Shown here: in pieces, positions 1 through 8,484 of the stretch
How positions within the stretch are numbered: the first letter of the stretch is position 1
Layout of the letters: each line of letters starts with the position of its first letter
Origin: Meishania litoralis
GTDB lineage: Bacteria > Bacteroidota > Bacteroidia > Flavobacteriales > Flavobacteriaceae
Direction of reading: 5' to 3'
Length of the DNA stretch: 64,000 nt
NCBI RefSeq assembly: GCF_042611095.1
Contig: NZ_JBHFPV010000004.1
Span: 248,001-312,000, forward strand
Notes under the pieces: model-generated
What the model saw: the letters and a program-made list of their open reading frames with translations, nothing else
Database searches by the model: none
What the model was told of the DNA's origin: nothing
Position numbers and translations under genes: made by a program

Positions 1-769
1 CATCAATGCTTGTCTGGCGTTTTACGTTAAAGGTAATATCGGTCAATGAGCCATTGGGCACGGGTACTCGAATACCGCATCCGCCTATTACGGTCGCAAG
101 TTCAGGAAATATTTTCGTAAGGGCTTTCGCGGCCCCGGTCGTAGTGGGTATGATCGATTGCCCAGCGGCCCTGGCCCTTCTAAGGTCATGGTGCGGTCGA
201 TCATGAAGACTTTGGTCCGATGTATATGAGTGTATTGTGGTAATATAGGCCTGTTCGATGCCACAGAGGTCCTTGATGACCTTGATCATAGGTGCGGCGT
301 TGTTCGTGGTACACGAGGCATTTGAAATGATATCGTCTTCATTCGATATAATGGATTCATTGATACCTAAGACGACCATTTTGATCGACTCGTCTGACGG
401 GGGAGCACTCAGGATTACTTTTTTGGCACCATTGTCGATATGCGGTTGCAGCATTTCCCTAGTTTTATGCTTTCCCGTGCATTCCAGCACGATATCGGTT
501 TGAAAGGCTGACCAATCTATCTCTTCGGGAAGTCTGTGATTTAAAAGCGGAATGTGTCGATTTTCAATCGAAATACTGTGCGCACCATAGCCTATCTCTT
601 TTTCAAGCGTGCCGTGAATGCTATCGTATTTTAAGAGATGTGACAGGGTTCTGGCATCGGCCAGATCATTGATGGCGACTATATTCAGGTGCGGATGGCG
701 GATTAGAAGGCGGAATAACGTTCTGCCGATCCGACCAAAGCCGTTGATGCCGATATTCGTTTTCTTCAT
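1..769 (-). CDS. gap: Glyceraldehyde-3-phosphate dehydrogenase, 3'-truncated by window edge
   Basis: This gene oxidises glyceraldehyde-3-phosphate to 1,3-bisphosphoglycerate with NAD(P), in cytosolic glycolysis or gluconeogenesis. About 256 codons are visible, starting at the ATG at 769-767; the C-terminus lies beyond base 1. The N-terminus has the Rossmann motif INGFGRIGR (residues 8-16). The catalytic loop ASCTTNNAAP places the nucleophilic Cys at residue 153, and the partner His is about residue 180 in TTIHSY. The acidic NDLAD segment (34-38) sits where NAD-dependent enzymes bind the adenosine ribose. It lies 45 nt downstream of lipA on the same strand. Identity is certain; which paralogue (glycolytic or gluconeogenic) cannot be told from a partial gene. 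Confidence 0.96.
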   Translation of the reverse strand, partial: MKKTNIGINGFGRIGRTLFRLLIRHPHLNIVAINDLADARTLSHLLKYDSIHGTLEKEIGYGAHSISIENRHIPLLNHRLPEEIDWSAFQTDIVLECTGKHKTREMLQPHIDNGAKKVILSAPPSDESIKMVVLGINESIISNEDDIISNASCTTNNAAPMIKVIKDLCGIEQAYITTIHSYTSDQSLHDRPHHDLRRARAAGQSIIPTTTGAAKALTKIFPELATVIGGCGIRVPVPNGSLTDITFNVKRQTSID

Positions 770-813
770 TTCAAGAATTCCGTGGCGGCGGAAGATTTTA
801 TTTGACCATGAAA

Positions 814-1689
814 TTAATCGATGTGTTTATGGGCCTTATAGGAAGAGCGAACCAAAGCACCACTTTCTACATGCCTAAACCCCATTTCAAGACCGATTTC
901 TTCGTATTTCTTGAATTGCCCGGGTAAGATGAACTCACTTACAGGCAGGTGCTTTTTCGAAGGTTGAAGATATTGGCCTATTGTGACCACATCAACATTT
1001 GCATTTTTCAGGTCTTTCATCGTCTGGACCACCTCTTCTTCTTTTTCGCCCAACCCCAGCATAATTCCAGACTTGGTACGCTTGGCCCCATTGGCCTTCA
1101 AGTAGCGAAGTACTTCTAGGCTTCTTTCGTACTTGGCCTGTATGCGTACTTCGCGGGTCAGACGCTTAACGGTTTCCATATTGTGCGAAACCACTTCTGG
1201 ACCTACCTCGATAATACGATCCAAATGCCGTTCGACGCCCTGAAAATCGGGAATCAGGGTTTCCAATGTGGTATTCGGGTTCATTCTGCGTATGGCCTTG
1301 ACGGTCTCGGCCCAGATAATGGAGCCCAAGTCCTTTAGGTCGTCTCGGTCAACGGAAGTGATAACGGCATGTTTGATGCCCATGATCTTAATGGATCGGG
1401 CTACTTTTTCGGGCTCTTCCCAGTCAATATTCTCGGGCCTACCGGTCTTTACCCCACAAAATCCACAAGAACGGGTACAAATGTTGCCCAAAATCATAAA
1501 AGTGGCCGTGCCTTCTCCCCAACACTCGCCCATATTCGGACAACTGCCCGAAGTACAGATGGTATGAAGATCATATTTCTCAACCAGACCTCTCAGCTGG
1601 GTATATTTTTTACCAGTGGGAAGCTTTACCCGCAACCATTTCGGCTTGCCTTTTGGAGGAATAACATGTTCAATGGTCGTATTGCTCAT
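814..1689 (-). CDS. lipA: Lipoyl synthase
   Basis: This radical-SAM enzyme inserts two sulfurs into protein-bound octanoyl groups, making the lipoyl cofactor of 2-oxoacid dehydrogenases and the glycine cleavage system. It has 291 aa, the normal family length. Both cluster motifs are visible: the auxiliary cluster CTSGSC...GEC (Cys45, Cys50, Cys56) and the SAM cluster CTRSCGFC (Cys71, Cys75, Cys78). A -7-like TATATTTG lies just upstream on the minus strand (plus 1707-1714), so it probably has its own promoter. A gap gene follows downstream on the same strand. Confidence 0.97.
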   Translation of the reverse strand: MSNTTIEHVIPPKGKPKWLRVKLPTGKKYTQLRGLVEKYDLHTICTSGSCPNMGECWGEGTATFMILGNICTRSCGFCGVKTGRPENIDWEEPEKVARSIKIMGIKHAVITSVDRDDLKDLGSIIWAETVKAIRRMNPNTTLETLIPDFQGVERHLDRIIEVGPEVVSHNMETVKRLTREVRIQAKYERSLEVLRYLKANGAKRTKSGIMLGLGEKEEEVVQTMKDLKNANVDVVTIGQYLQPSKKHLPVSEFILPGQFKKYEEIGLEMGFRHVESGALVRSSYKAHKHID

Positions 1690-1811
1690 TGCATTGTTTT
1701 AGACCACAAATATACGAAGTATTCAAGGGAAGTCTTACTTTGGATTCCTTATGCCGGATCACTTAAATGTAAACCCTTTGTCGGGTTGCGATTAAGGGCG
1801 CTATCAACCCC

Positions 1812-2573
1812 CTATTCGTATAGATCATTGAGGTCCGCATTACATAATTCGACCAGAAAGTCCCCCATTTTTAGTGTGATGGCCTTAAAAAAGCGTTCAC
1901 CTTTTTCTTTTGTGGCCTTATGGGGGTTACCTACCCCGGTATCATCGCTGATTTCAGACCATTTACGTTCGGCCCATGCCCATCCCTCATTGAAAGCCTT
2001 GATCTTGTATTTTTTATCCTTTCCATCGCCCCATTTTTCATGCGGAAGCACCAGGTCGGGCCGTAAATAAAGCATCAAACTGGTTTCCATTTCATCGGCG
2101 TGGTCGCCTGCTTCCTCAAAAAAGGAATATTTGTCAAGCATCTGCGGAAAGAAACAAAAACTAATGAACATCTTCGGAAATTTCAAGCCTAGTTCGCGCA
2201 CCAGGGGTTTGAAGTTGTTTCCGCCGTGGCCATTGAATATCAGTAGTTTGTGAACGCCTTGTCGATTCAAGACCTCAACAATGTCGGCCAAGATGGCAAG
2301 TTGCGTACTCGGATTGAGATTGATATCCAGGTAGATATCCGATTGTCCGGTATTTACTCCAAAAGGAATTGTTGGTAAAATGACGACTTTGGCATCTTTT
2401 TCCCATGCCATTCGCGCGGCTTCGGCGACAATGTGGTCGGCCTGAATATTGTCGGTCGCATAAGGCAAGTGATAGTTATGCGCTTCGGTAGCGCCCCATG
2501 GCAGTACCGCCAAGTCGAACTTGGCATCCTTAAGTGCGTTCCAGTTTGTTTCGGCAAGTATGTAAGGTCGCAT
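1812..2573 (-). CDS. Creatininase-family amidohydrolase
   Basis: This is a metal-dependent hydrolase of the creatininase/MftE/FAPy-deformylase fold. The 253-aa product starts MRPYILAET at 2573. An in-frame upstream extension to 2690 is possible, but it is basic, unlike the family, and lacks the fold's start. Expected metal-ligand segments are visible: WGATEAHNYHLPYATDN near residues 26-42, a glycine-rich NGHGGN near the middle, and DHADEMETS later. The substrate cannot be inferred; family members act on creatinine, formamidopyrimidines or peptide-derived cofactor precursors. It stands alone between lipA and an RDD protein on the same strand. Confidence 0.85.
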   Translation of the reverse strand: MRPYILAETNWNALKDAKFDLAVLPWGATEAHNYHLPYATDNIQADHIVAEAARMAWEKDAKVVILPTIPFGVNTGQSDIYLDINLNPSTQLAILADIVEVLNRQGVHKLLIFNGHGGNNFKPLVRELGLKFPKMFISFCFFPQMLDKYSFFEEAGDHADEMETSLMLYLRPDLVLPHEKWGDGKDKKYKIKAFNEGWAWAERKWSEISDDTGVGNPHKATKEKGERFFKAITLKMGDFLVELCNADLNDLYE

Positions 2574-2776
2574 ATGTTTCCGTTTGAAACACAAACTTAA
2601 GAACCTGTTTCGGTAATACAAGCTATGTGGAAAAATATCCTCTTTAGGAACGTAACGACGGACTTCTGAATTGCACCATCCGTTTTGCACATAGTATGTT
2701 CAATATCAACTAACTAACAGTTTCAAGTTTGGGAAATCAGAAGGATATCATTAACCCATGAACGTTGAATATTTGT

Positions 2777-3370
2777 CTATTCGATTTCGATAACACGTGT
2801 TTTCGAAAATTTGTCATGCCAGCCGATGGCATCATGGTTCAAAAATGAAAAATGATTGAAGGGAATATGCCTGCACAACGATCGGATGAAAATGGTGCCA
2901 AATCCCGGTTTTTTTCCATCTTCGGTGATAACCTTGGTTTTTGTGAAGAATTTGCCCAGGGATCTTCCGGTGAAACCTTCGAAGAAGCTATAATATATCA
3001 GCGCAATTATGAACCCCAAAAGATAGTCGCGAAGCTTGTCGTCTTCGTCCAATAAATACATCTGTGAAGGAAAATAATAGACAAGAACCACGCCTATTAC
3101 CGTACCTACTATCATGGCCAGGCCCAACACAAAAAATTGATCGATCAAAAAGTTGATAAAACGTTTGCCCTGACTTGCCAGCTTCGTATGCGAGACAAGT
3201 GTGTTTTGTTCGTCCATCCGCATTTGTAGCACATTGTCTTTTTCGAAAGTCGGGCATTCATTGTCAAAGTCGGCTATGGCTCCCGTGAAACTACAAACCA
3301 ATCCAAGGTTCAAATCCTTTTTTTGATGGTTGCAAACCATACAGAATTTCAGATGTTCTTGCCGTGTCAT
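2777..3370 (-). CDS. RDD-family membrane protein with N-terminal Cys-rich segment
   Basis: This 197-aa predicted inner-membrane protein starts with a Cys-rich region (CMVC at residues 10-13, then Cys26 and Cys39) that could form a small zinc ribbon. Two hydrophobic stretches follow at about 75-100 and 113-132, then a loop containing GRSLGKFFTKTKV, typical of RDD proteins. The family is linked to transport or membrane organisation but has no general function. The same domain order, a Cys-rich head followed by RDD, is common in Flavobacteriaceae. It is transcribed toward the creatininase-family gene with a gap of about 200 nt. Confidence 0.8.
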   Translation of the reverse strand: MTRQEHLKFCMVCNHQKKDLNLGLVCSFTGAIADFDNECPTFEKDNVLQMRMDEQNTLVSHTKLASQGKRFINFLIDQFFVLGLAMIVGTVIGVVLVYYFPSQMYLLDEDDKLRDYLLGFIIALIYYSFFEGFTGRSLGKFFTKTKVITEDGKKPGFGTIFIRSLCRHIPFNHFSFLNHDAIGWHDKFSKTRVIEIE

Positions 3371-3499
3371 AAATTTTGGTCATCGGGGGTTGACATAGTA
3401 CAAACGGCTTACTTTGAAAAAGTATATATTTATTCGACCAACTACATGATAATGTTGTAAATGTGTATTTTAGGCCAATACAAACCGCCAATGGAAGAC

Positions 3500-4768
3500 T
3501 TATGCGGGTAGTTGGCTCGGCGAGGTGTTCTTCTCAAAAAAAGTAAAATAGATACTTCCCAAAATGGTGATGGCAAAATAGATTGCGACAAGCCAAGCCC
3601 CCCATTCGAAATAGGCATTGATACCGAACCAATCCTTTGTCCAAAGTATCATTGCAATACCCAAACCGCCGCGTAAAACCTCTATCCATACGGCGTGTTG
3701 TTTACGGTCCATGAGGCTCGTGTAACCATAAATGCCGACAAAAACTAGTGTTCCGAACAATAAAAGTCCGTCAATCCCTATTTGCGAATAATTGAAGAAC
3801 ATGAACCATAATAGGGCAACTGTTATCAACAGTTGAAAAATCACATAAATATCAAATAGTGGGGAAGATGACGTTTCATAACGTGCAAAACCATATACGT
3901 CTTCGATAACCTTAATAGGGTACTTTTCTTTTACATCGTTAGGTCGCCACCCGGTCGGCATGAACCAAATACGTAATTTATCCTTGAAGCTTTTTGTTCG
4001 CCATGCATCTTGCGTCAAACGCCAAAAATGCTGGAAATTGATAAGTACGGGGTTCCATGTCGATGCAGGTTTCAATACGCCGTATTGAGGTGGGACATCA
4101 TCAAGCTCTTCTTGAAAGGTGCCGAACCAACGGTCCCAGATACAGAATATGGCGGCCAGGTTTTTATCGATATATTCAGGATTGATGGCATGATGTACCC
4201 GGTGCTGCGATGGGGTCACAATGATATATTCCAACCATCCCAATTTGCCGATATGTTGGGTGTGATACCAAAATTGGGCGAACAAATGTATCGGTGCGAG
4301 TACCGCGATGATTTCGTTGGGCACCCCTAAAACGGCAGCAGGAATCAACAACAGTGCAAAATACCCAAAAATATTCGAGATTGGTTGTCGCAGGGCACAG
4401 GCCAGGTTGAACTCCTCACTACTATGGTGTATTACATGTTGGTTCCAAAATATGTTGACCTTGTGGTTGAGCCTATGGTTCCAATAGCTGGCAAAATCAA
4501 TGGCAACAAATGCAATCAACCAAACTACCCATGAAGTCTTGATTTCTGTAATCGCCAGATATTTTAATAGGAGAGGGTAGGAGACCAATATAATGCCCAA
4601 TCCCAGTGTGTCTTTAATGATATTGGTGAAGCCAGAACTGATGCTCGATACCGAATCCATTACCTTATGCTTCTGATCTTTGATGAAAAAACCATACGAA
4701 ATTTCAAAGATGAGCAGTATCAAAAAAAACGGTATTGCGTAGAGAAGGGCTTGTGCATACGATTCCAT
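3500..4768 (-). CDS. Sterol desaturase / fatty acid hydroxylase family membrane enzyme
   Basis: This 422-aa integral membrane di-iron enzyme has the eight-histidine signature: HRLNH (residues 98-102), HVIHH (111-115) and HRVHH (189-193), plus an isolated WYHTQH near 167-171. The family hydroxylates or desaturates lipids such as sterols, carotenoids and ether lipids. The length, with extra C-terminal membrane segments (about 305-410), resembles the alkylglycerol monooxygenase-like branch found in Bacteroidota; the substrate is inferred only loosely. It lies just downstream of, and co-directional with, a two-component system whose response regulator ends 84 nt away. Confidence 0.87.
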   Translation of the reverse strand: MESYAQALLYAIPFFLILLIFEISYGFFIKDQKHKVMDSVSSISSGFTNIIKDTLGLGIILVSYPLLLKYLAITEIKTSWVVWLIAFVAIDFASYWNHRLNHKVNIFWNQHVIHHSSEEFNLACALRQPISNIFGYFALLLIPAAVLGVPNEIIAVLAPIHLFAQFWYHTQHIGKLGWLEYIIVTPSQHRVHHAINPEYIDKNLAAIFCIWDRWFGTFQEELDDVPPQYGVLKPASTWNPVLINFQHFWRLTQDAWRTKSFKDKLRIWFMPTGWRPNDVKEKYPIKVIEDVYGFARYETSSSPLFDIYVIFQLLITVALLWFMFFNYSQIGIDGLLLFGTLVFVGIYGYTSLMDRKQHAVWIEVLRGGLGIAMILWTKDWFGINAYFEWGAWLVAIYFAITILGSIYFTFFEKNTSPSQLPA

Positions 4769-4851
4769 ATAGTCTAAAGTATGTAATTATGGGCAAAGTT
4801 CAAATCAATGAAATCGACCTTTTTCATCCAAATATATCATGTGTCATATAT

Positions 4852-5571
4852 TCAATTCTCGGTTTTCGTATCTGCCACCCTCAGAATAAAACCTTGTCCA
4901 TGAACGTTTTCCAACTTAATATTAGGGTCTTTCTCCAAATATTTTCTTAGGTGGGTAATGAATACGTTTAGACTCTTTTTGTTAAAATAATCGTTTTTGC
5001 CCCAAATAGTGACTAAGATATCCCTATGTCGGCATAATTGGTTCTTGTGTGCCAATAAGAAACTTAGAAGTTGATTCTCACGTGATGTCAGATGGATTAC
5101 TTGATCTTTAAATACCAATTCTTGATTTAGATCATTGAAGGAATATTGTCCTAAACTGTATATGTTTTTCTTGGTCTTTTCCGCAGCCATCGAATTGGTC
5201 AACCGTGACAATAATGAATTGATCCTGATTACCAGTTCCTCTTCGTCAATTGGTTTTTTAAGATAATCTACGGCGCCTAATGAAAAGCCTTTCAAAACAT
5301 CTATTTTAAGTGATTTTGCCGTCAAAAAAATAAAGGGAAGGTCGCTATATTTTTCCTTGATTTTTGTTGCAAGTGCAAAACCGTCCATTTTCGGCATCAT
5401 TACGTCTAGAATGGCCAGGTCAAAGGTTTGTTCTTCCATTTCCGTCAAAGCCTCGTGGCCATCTTTTGTCCAAACGATTTCGAAATCCTTCATTTTAAGA
5501 TATTCCGAAAGTAGATACCCCAGTGAGGCATCATCTTCAACTAACATTAACTTATATTTTCTATCGTTCAT
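4852..5571 (-). CDS. OmpR-family response regulator
   Basis: This 239-aa DNA-binding response regulator has a receiver domain at about 5-120, with acidic pocket EDD (12-14), phospho-acceptor Asp56 in LAILDVMMP, Thr in FLTAKS and a conserved Lys in YLKKP. A winged-helix effector domain spans about 135-235. It partners the histidine kinase immediately upstream, whose coding region overlaps this start by 11 nt, so the two are translationally coupled. It resembles RprY-type regulators of Bacteroidota. An array of phased TTAAT sites upstream of the kinase (6873-6933) is a candidate autoregulatory target. Confidence 0.94.
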   Translation of the reverse strand: MNDRKYKLMLVEDDASLGYLLSEYLKMKDFEIVWTKDGHEALTEMEEQTFDLAILDVMMPKMDGFALATKIKEKYSDLPFIFLTAKSLKIDVLKGFSLGAVDYLKKPIDEEELVIRINSLLSRLTNSMAAEKTKKNIYSLGQYSFNDLNQELVFKDQVIHLTSRENQLLSFLLAHKNQLCRHRDILVTIWGKNDYFNKKSLNVFITHLRKYLEKDPNIKLENVHGQGFILRVADTKTEN

Positions 5572-6832
5572 TCGTTATCGGAATTAAGATGGAAACTGTT
5601 GTACCTTTATTTTTTTCGCTTTCAATAAGTACCTTTCCCCTGTGTTTTTCAACGACGTTCTTGACGTAGCTTAACCCAAGTCCGTACCCTTTTGTCTTGT
5701 GCAGATCGCCATTCTGAACTCGGTAGTATTTTTGAAAAATACGACCTTTATCCTTTTCGTCTATTCCTATTCCGTTGTCCGAAATGCCTATAACGAGGTG
5801 CTTTTTCGTTTTTTTTGCCTCAAGATGTATTTGGGGGTCGTTCGAATATTTCTTGGCATTGTCCAATAGATTGTTGATCGTATTTTCAAGATGGAATACT
5901 TCGGCCATAATGGTGTACGGGCCGGGCTCCAATTCATGACTAAACGAGACGTTTTCTATTGCTGTCAAAGCTTGAAATTCTTCGCAGAGTTTCTGTAAAT
6001 AGGGTCTAAAATCAACCCTTTCTAAAGAGAACATCTTTTTATTCGCCTCAAGCCTACCGAGTTCAAGTACCTTATCGATGTGGTCGGTCAAACGTCGCAC
6101 TTGCAATCTTAGAATATTGACCAACGGCTTCTGCTCTTCGGTAGCACTGTTTTCCAATATTTTGGTGGCAAGGCCCATTGAAAAAACCGGCGTCTTCAGC
6201 TCATGGGTGAGATTATTAATAAAATTGTTGGTTACCGTAATCAGGTTTCTCTGCCAATAATACGTTCTCAATACCCATAAAACCGCAATTATTATTCCTA
6301 AAATAAAGAGTAGACTCGGTAGTGTAAGACTATTTAACTTTGACAACAAATATTTGTTAAGGTCTTGAAACTTAAGTTCGAGGATCAAACGTTTATCAAG
6401 AAGGTTGGGGAGGTATCCTTCAAGTTCTATTGGGTATATGGTAGTATTTTCCAACTTTTCAAATGAAGTAGGCGATTTTAGATAGTACAGGGAATCTTTG
6501 GTGTGCAACTCATAAGTAAAATCGATGTCTATGCCATGGTAAATAAGCCTTTCCTCGATAATATCATTTAAAAAATTACGCGAGGCATCCTGAACTCTAT
6601 CTACACCAAGTCCATAGTAACTATCGTCTTTCTCAAGGGCCCTTCCTATTAAAAAAGTGAGTTTGTTCCGATAATTAAGTTCTTGTTTTATTGCTTCATT
6701 TGCCTGTCCGATTTTTTTATCGAACTGAATTTTGGCCAGGCTCAAACCTATTTTTAGGTATTGGTATTGTATTATGGCAAGGCCTAGTATCGAAACTATG
6801 AATATTGCTATGTAGAATTTTCTTTTCTTCAA
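5561..6832 (-). CDS. Sensor histidine kinase
   Basis: This 423-aa membrane sensor has TM1 at about 6-24, an extracytoplasmic sensing region at 25-170, TM2 at about 171-190 and a DHp domain with the phospho-acceptor in LTHELKTPV (His210). An HATPase domain carries the N box (INNLLDNAKKYS), G1 (ISDNGIGID) and G2 (GYGLGLSYV). It autophosphorylates and passes phosphate to the overlapping response regulator. The periplasmic region has no recognisable sensor domain, so the signal is unknown. It resembles RprX-type kinases. Confidence 0.94.
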   Translation of the reverse strand: MKKRKFYIAIFIVSILGLAIIQYQYLKIGLSLAKIQFDKKIGQANEAIKQELNYRNKLTFLIGRALEKDDSYYGLGVDRVQDASRNFLNDIIEERLIYHGIDIDFTYELHTKDSLYYLKSPTSFEKLENTTIYPIELEGYLPNLLDKRLILELKFQDLNKYLLSKLNSLTLPSLLFILGIIIAVLWVLRTYYWQRNLITVTNNFINNLTHELKTPVFSMGLATKILENSATEEQKPLVNILRLQVRRLTDHIDKVLELGRLEANKKMFSLERVDFRPYLQKLCEEFQALTAIENVSFSHELEPGPYTIMAEVFHLENTINNLLDNAKKYSNDPQIHLEAKKTKKHLVIGISDNGIGIDEKDKGRIFQKYYRVQNGDLHKTKGYGLGLSYVKNVVEKHRGKVLIESEKNKGTTVSILIPITNER

Positions 6833-7189
6833 AATCGGAACTAAATAACAGAAAATTAGCCATTTCCTAACGTTAATTAATCTTTTGTTAATTCAATTAA
6901 TACCCGGTTAATCTTTTTTGACCATGGGTTAATTCTTTTCTCAAGGTTATTGGGGTATATTGGCCCCAGTTAGTTTTAAGTTAATTATTTTAATAAATAC
7001 AATTAAAAAGTTGGCCCCAAAAGGGCTGCTTTTTATTTGTCGGCAAATGACCGAAAGTATTGTCAATGTATCTAGAAAAATATCTATTTAAGATTTAGCT
7101 TCAACTATCGATTAATGAAAGGATTGTAAACCGATTTATTGTTCGAATGAAGCATGTAATACGTTTTATAACCAATAAAAACCTCACTT
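6833..7189. other. Divergent AT-rich intergenic region, 357 nt
   Basis: No convincing gene is present. The region separates a minus-strand histidine kinase from a plus-strand membrane-protein gene and must hold both promoters. Its kinase-proximal end (6872-6933) carries repeated TTAAT motifs in near-helical phase. The remainder is AT-rich with no strong hairpin that I could see. Confidence 0.6.
6872..6933. promoter_or_regulatory. Array of phased TTAAT repeats, candidate response-regulator sites
   Basis: TTAAT occurs starting at 6873, 6877, 6888, 6897, 6908 and 6929, with spacings of 4, 11, 9, 11 and 21 nt; four copies are preceded by G (GTTAAT). Direct repeats at about 10-11 nt are the usual binding mode of OmpR-family dimers. 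The array lies directly upstream of the histidine kinase/OmpR-type pair, so autoregulation is a reasonable inference. In AT-rich DNA some copies could be chance. Confidence 0.4.
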
Positions 7190-7669
7190 ATGGCCAACGG
7201 GATGATGAATTCACAAAATACAAGGTCTACTCTAATTTCGATTTCCATAGGATTGGTTTACCTGTGGTTCGGTGGGTTAAAATTTTTTCCGGGGATGAGC
7301 CCTGCGGAAGAACTGGCCATAAATACTATAGATCAACTGAGTTTTGGGATTCTGGCACCCCGTATTTCGTTGATCCTTTTGGCAATTTGGGAAACAACCA
7401 TTGGTCTTTTTTTAGTGTTCAACATCAAGAATCACATCGTACTCAAATTGGCCATACTCCATATCGTTTGTACGTTCATGCCCCTTATTTTCTTTCCAGA
7501 CAAAGTATTCGGGGAGAACACCCTTTCACTATCATTGTTGGGCCAATATATAATTAAGAACGTTGTAATACTGAGCACGTTACTTGTGCTTTTATCAGAG
7601 GTTCAACAAAAAGCATTTAAAAAGGCCAAAAAGAGAAAACTCGAAACATCCGTTGCCCGAACGAACTAA
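7190..7669 (+). CDS. Small DoxX/YkgB-like membrane protein
   Basis: This 159-aa protein has four hydrophobic segments (about residues 13-30, 55-75, 80-100 and 115-137) and a basic C-terminus. The LWFGGLKFFPG segment after TM1 and the KNVVILSTLLVL last helix resemble the DUF417/YkgB and DoxX group of small membrane proteins, some linked to oxidative-stress membrane functions. In-frame ATGs at 7190, 7202 and 7205 are all plausible starts; the later two would put the first helix nearer the N-terminus. It is a single plus-strand gene between two minus-strand blocks, convergent with the PPK2 pair. The function is not assignable. Confidence 0.7.
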   Translation: MANGMMNSQNTRSTLISISIGLVYLWFGGLKFFPGMSPAEELAINTIDQLSFGILAPRISLILLAIWETTIGLFLVFNIKNHIVLKLAILHIVCTFMPLIFFPDKVFGENTLSLSLLGQYIIKNVVILSTLLVLLSEVQQKAFKKAKKRKLETSVARTN

Positions 7670-7697
7670 GGATTAAAGAAATAATGGAACCGAAAAC

Positions 7698-8483
7698 CTA
7701 TATTTTATAGGGAATAGTTTTTAATACGTGATCCATCGCGGCGAGCCTGGCCTCAGGTTTTTTGTTGGCCTCTATTATCACCCATGGGGCGTGCGGGGTA
7801 TCGGTCTTCTCGAACATCAATTGCTTGTATTTCGTATAATCGTCCCATAGTTCTTGGGCCCTTTCGTCTACGGCGGACATTTTCCATCGTTTCAGGTTGC
7901 TTTTTTTGATATCGTCGAACCTTTTCTGTTGTTCTTCCTTGGAAATTGAAAAATAGAACTTTATAAGATAGGTGTTCGACTGCACGATCATTTTTTCAAA
8001 TTCGTTCACCTGATCCATAAAGATGTCGTATTGGTTCGGGGTGCAAAACCCATTGACAGGTTCGACTACGGCCCTGTTGTACCAACTGCGGTCAAAAAAG
8101 ACTATTTTTCCTGGAGCGGGCAGCTCGTTCACGTATCGTTGAAAATACCATTGGCCCTGCTCTTCTTCAGTCGGTTTGTTCAAAGCGATTACCCTATAGT
8201 ATCGAGGATTTATATGTGCGGCTAGACGTCGAATGGCCCCACCTTTGCCGGCTGCGTCGCGACCTTCAAAGACAATCACGATTTTTTTATCGTTCTCGAT
8301 GGCCCAAGTCTGCAATTTGACCAGCTCTATTTGTCTCTCAAGCAGCTGTTTTTCATACCGTACCTCTCTCAGGGTTTTAGCGACATCTATTTTTTTGTTT
8401 GAAAACAAACTGCGCAAGCCCAGCTTTGAATTAAGTAGTTTTACATCTTCTTTCGATAATTTCAGATTGTTCGTCGATTTCAT
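7698..8483 (-). CDS. ppk2: Polyphosphate kinase 2, second of a tandem pair
   Basis: PPK2 enzymes transfer phosphate between polyphosphate and nucleotides. The product is 261 aa from the ATG at 8483, one base after the stop of the upstream PPK2. An in-frame ATG at 8507 would overlap that gene by 23 nt. Walker A is FEGRDAAGKGG, Walker B/lid is FFDRSWYNRAVVEP, and the RYVNELPAPG segment is typical of single-domain PPK2 proteins of about 260-300 aa. It pairs with a related but clearly diverged copy, probably made from one mRNA. Direction of catalysis and nucleotide preference cannot be read from sequence alone. Confidence 0.93.
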   Translation of the reverse strand: MKSTNNLKLSKEDVKLLNSKLGLRSLFSNKKIDVAKTLREVRYEKQLLERQIELVKLQTWAIENDKKIVIVFEGRDAAGKGGAIRRLAAHINPRYYRVIALNKPTEEEQGQWYFQRYVNELPAPGKIVFFDRSWYNRAVVEPVNGFCTPNQYDIFMDQVNEFEKMIVQSNTYLIKFYFSISKEEQQKRFDDIKKSNLKRWKMSAVDERAQELWDDYTKYKQLMFEKTDTPHAPWVIIEANKKPEARLAAMDHVLKTIPYKI

Positions 8484-8484
8484 A

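Noticed and set aside
1369..2070. Long plus-strand open frame of 233 codons
   Set aside because: It lies antisense to lipA and the creatininase-family gene, both of which have strong motifs; composition shows no protein-like features.
7147..7557. 136-codon plus-strand frame
   Set aside because: It overlaps the small DoxX/YkgB-like gene in another frame; the latter has coherent membrane helices, this one does not.
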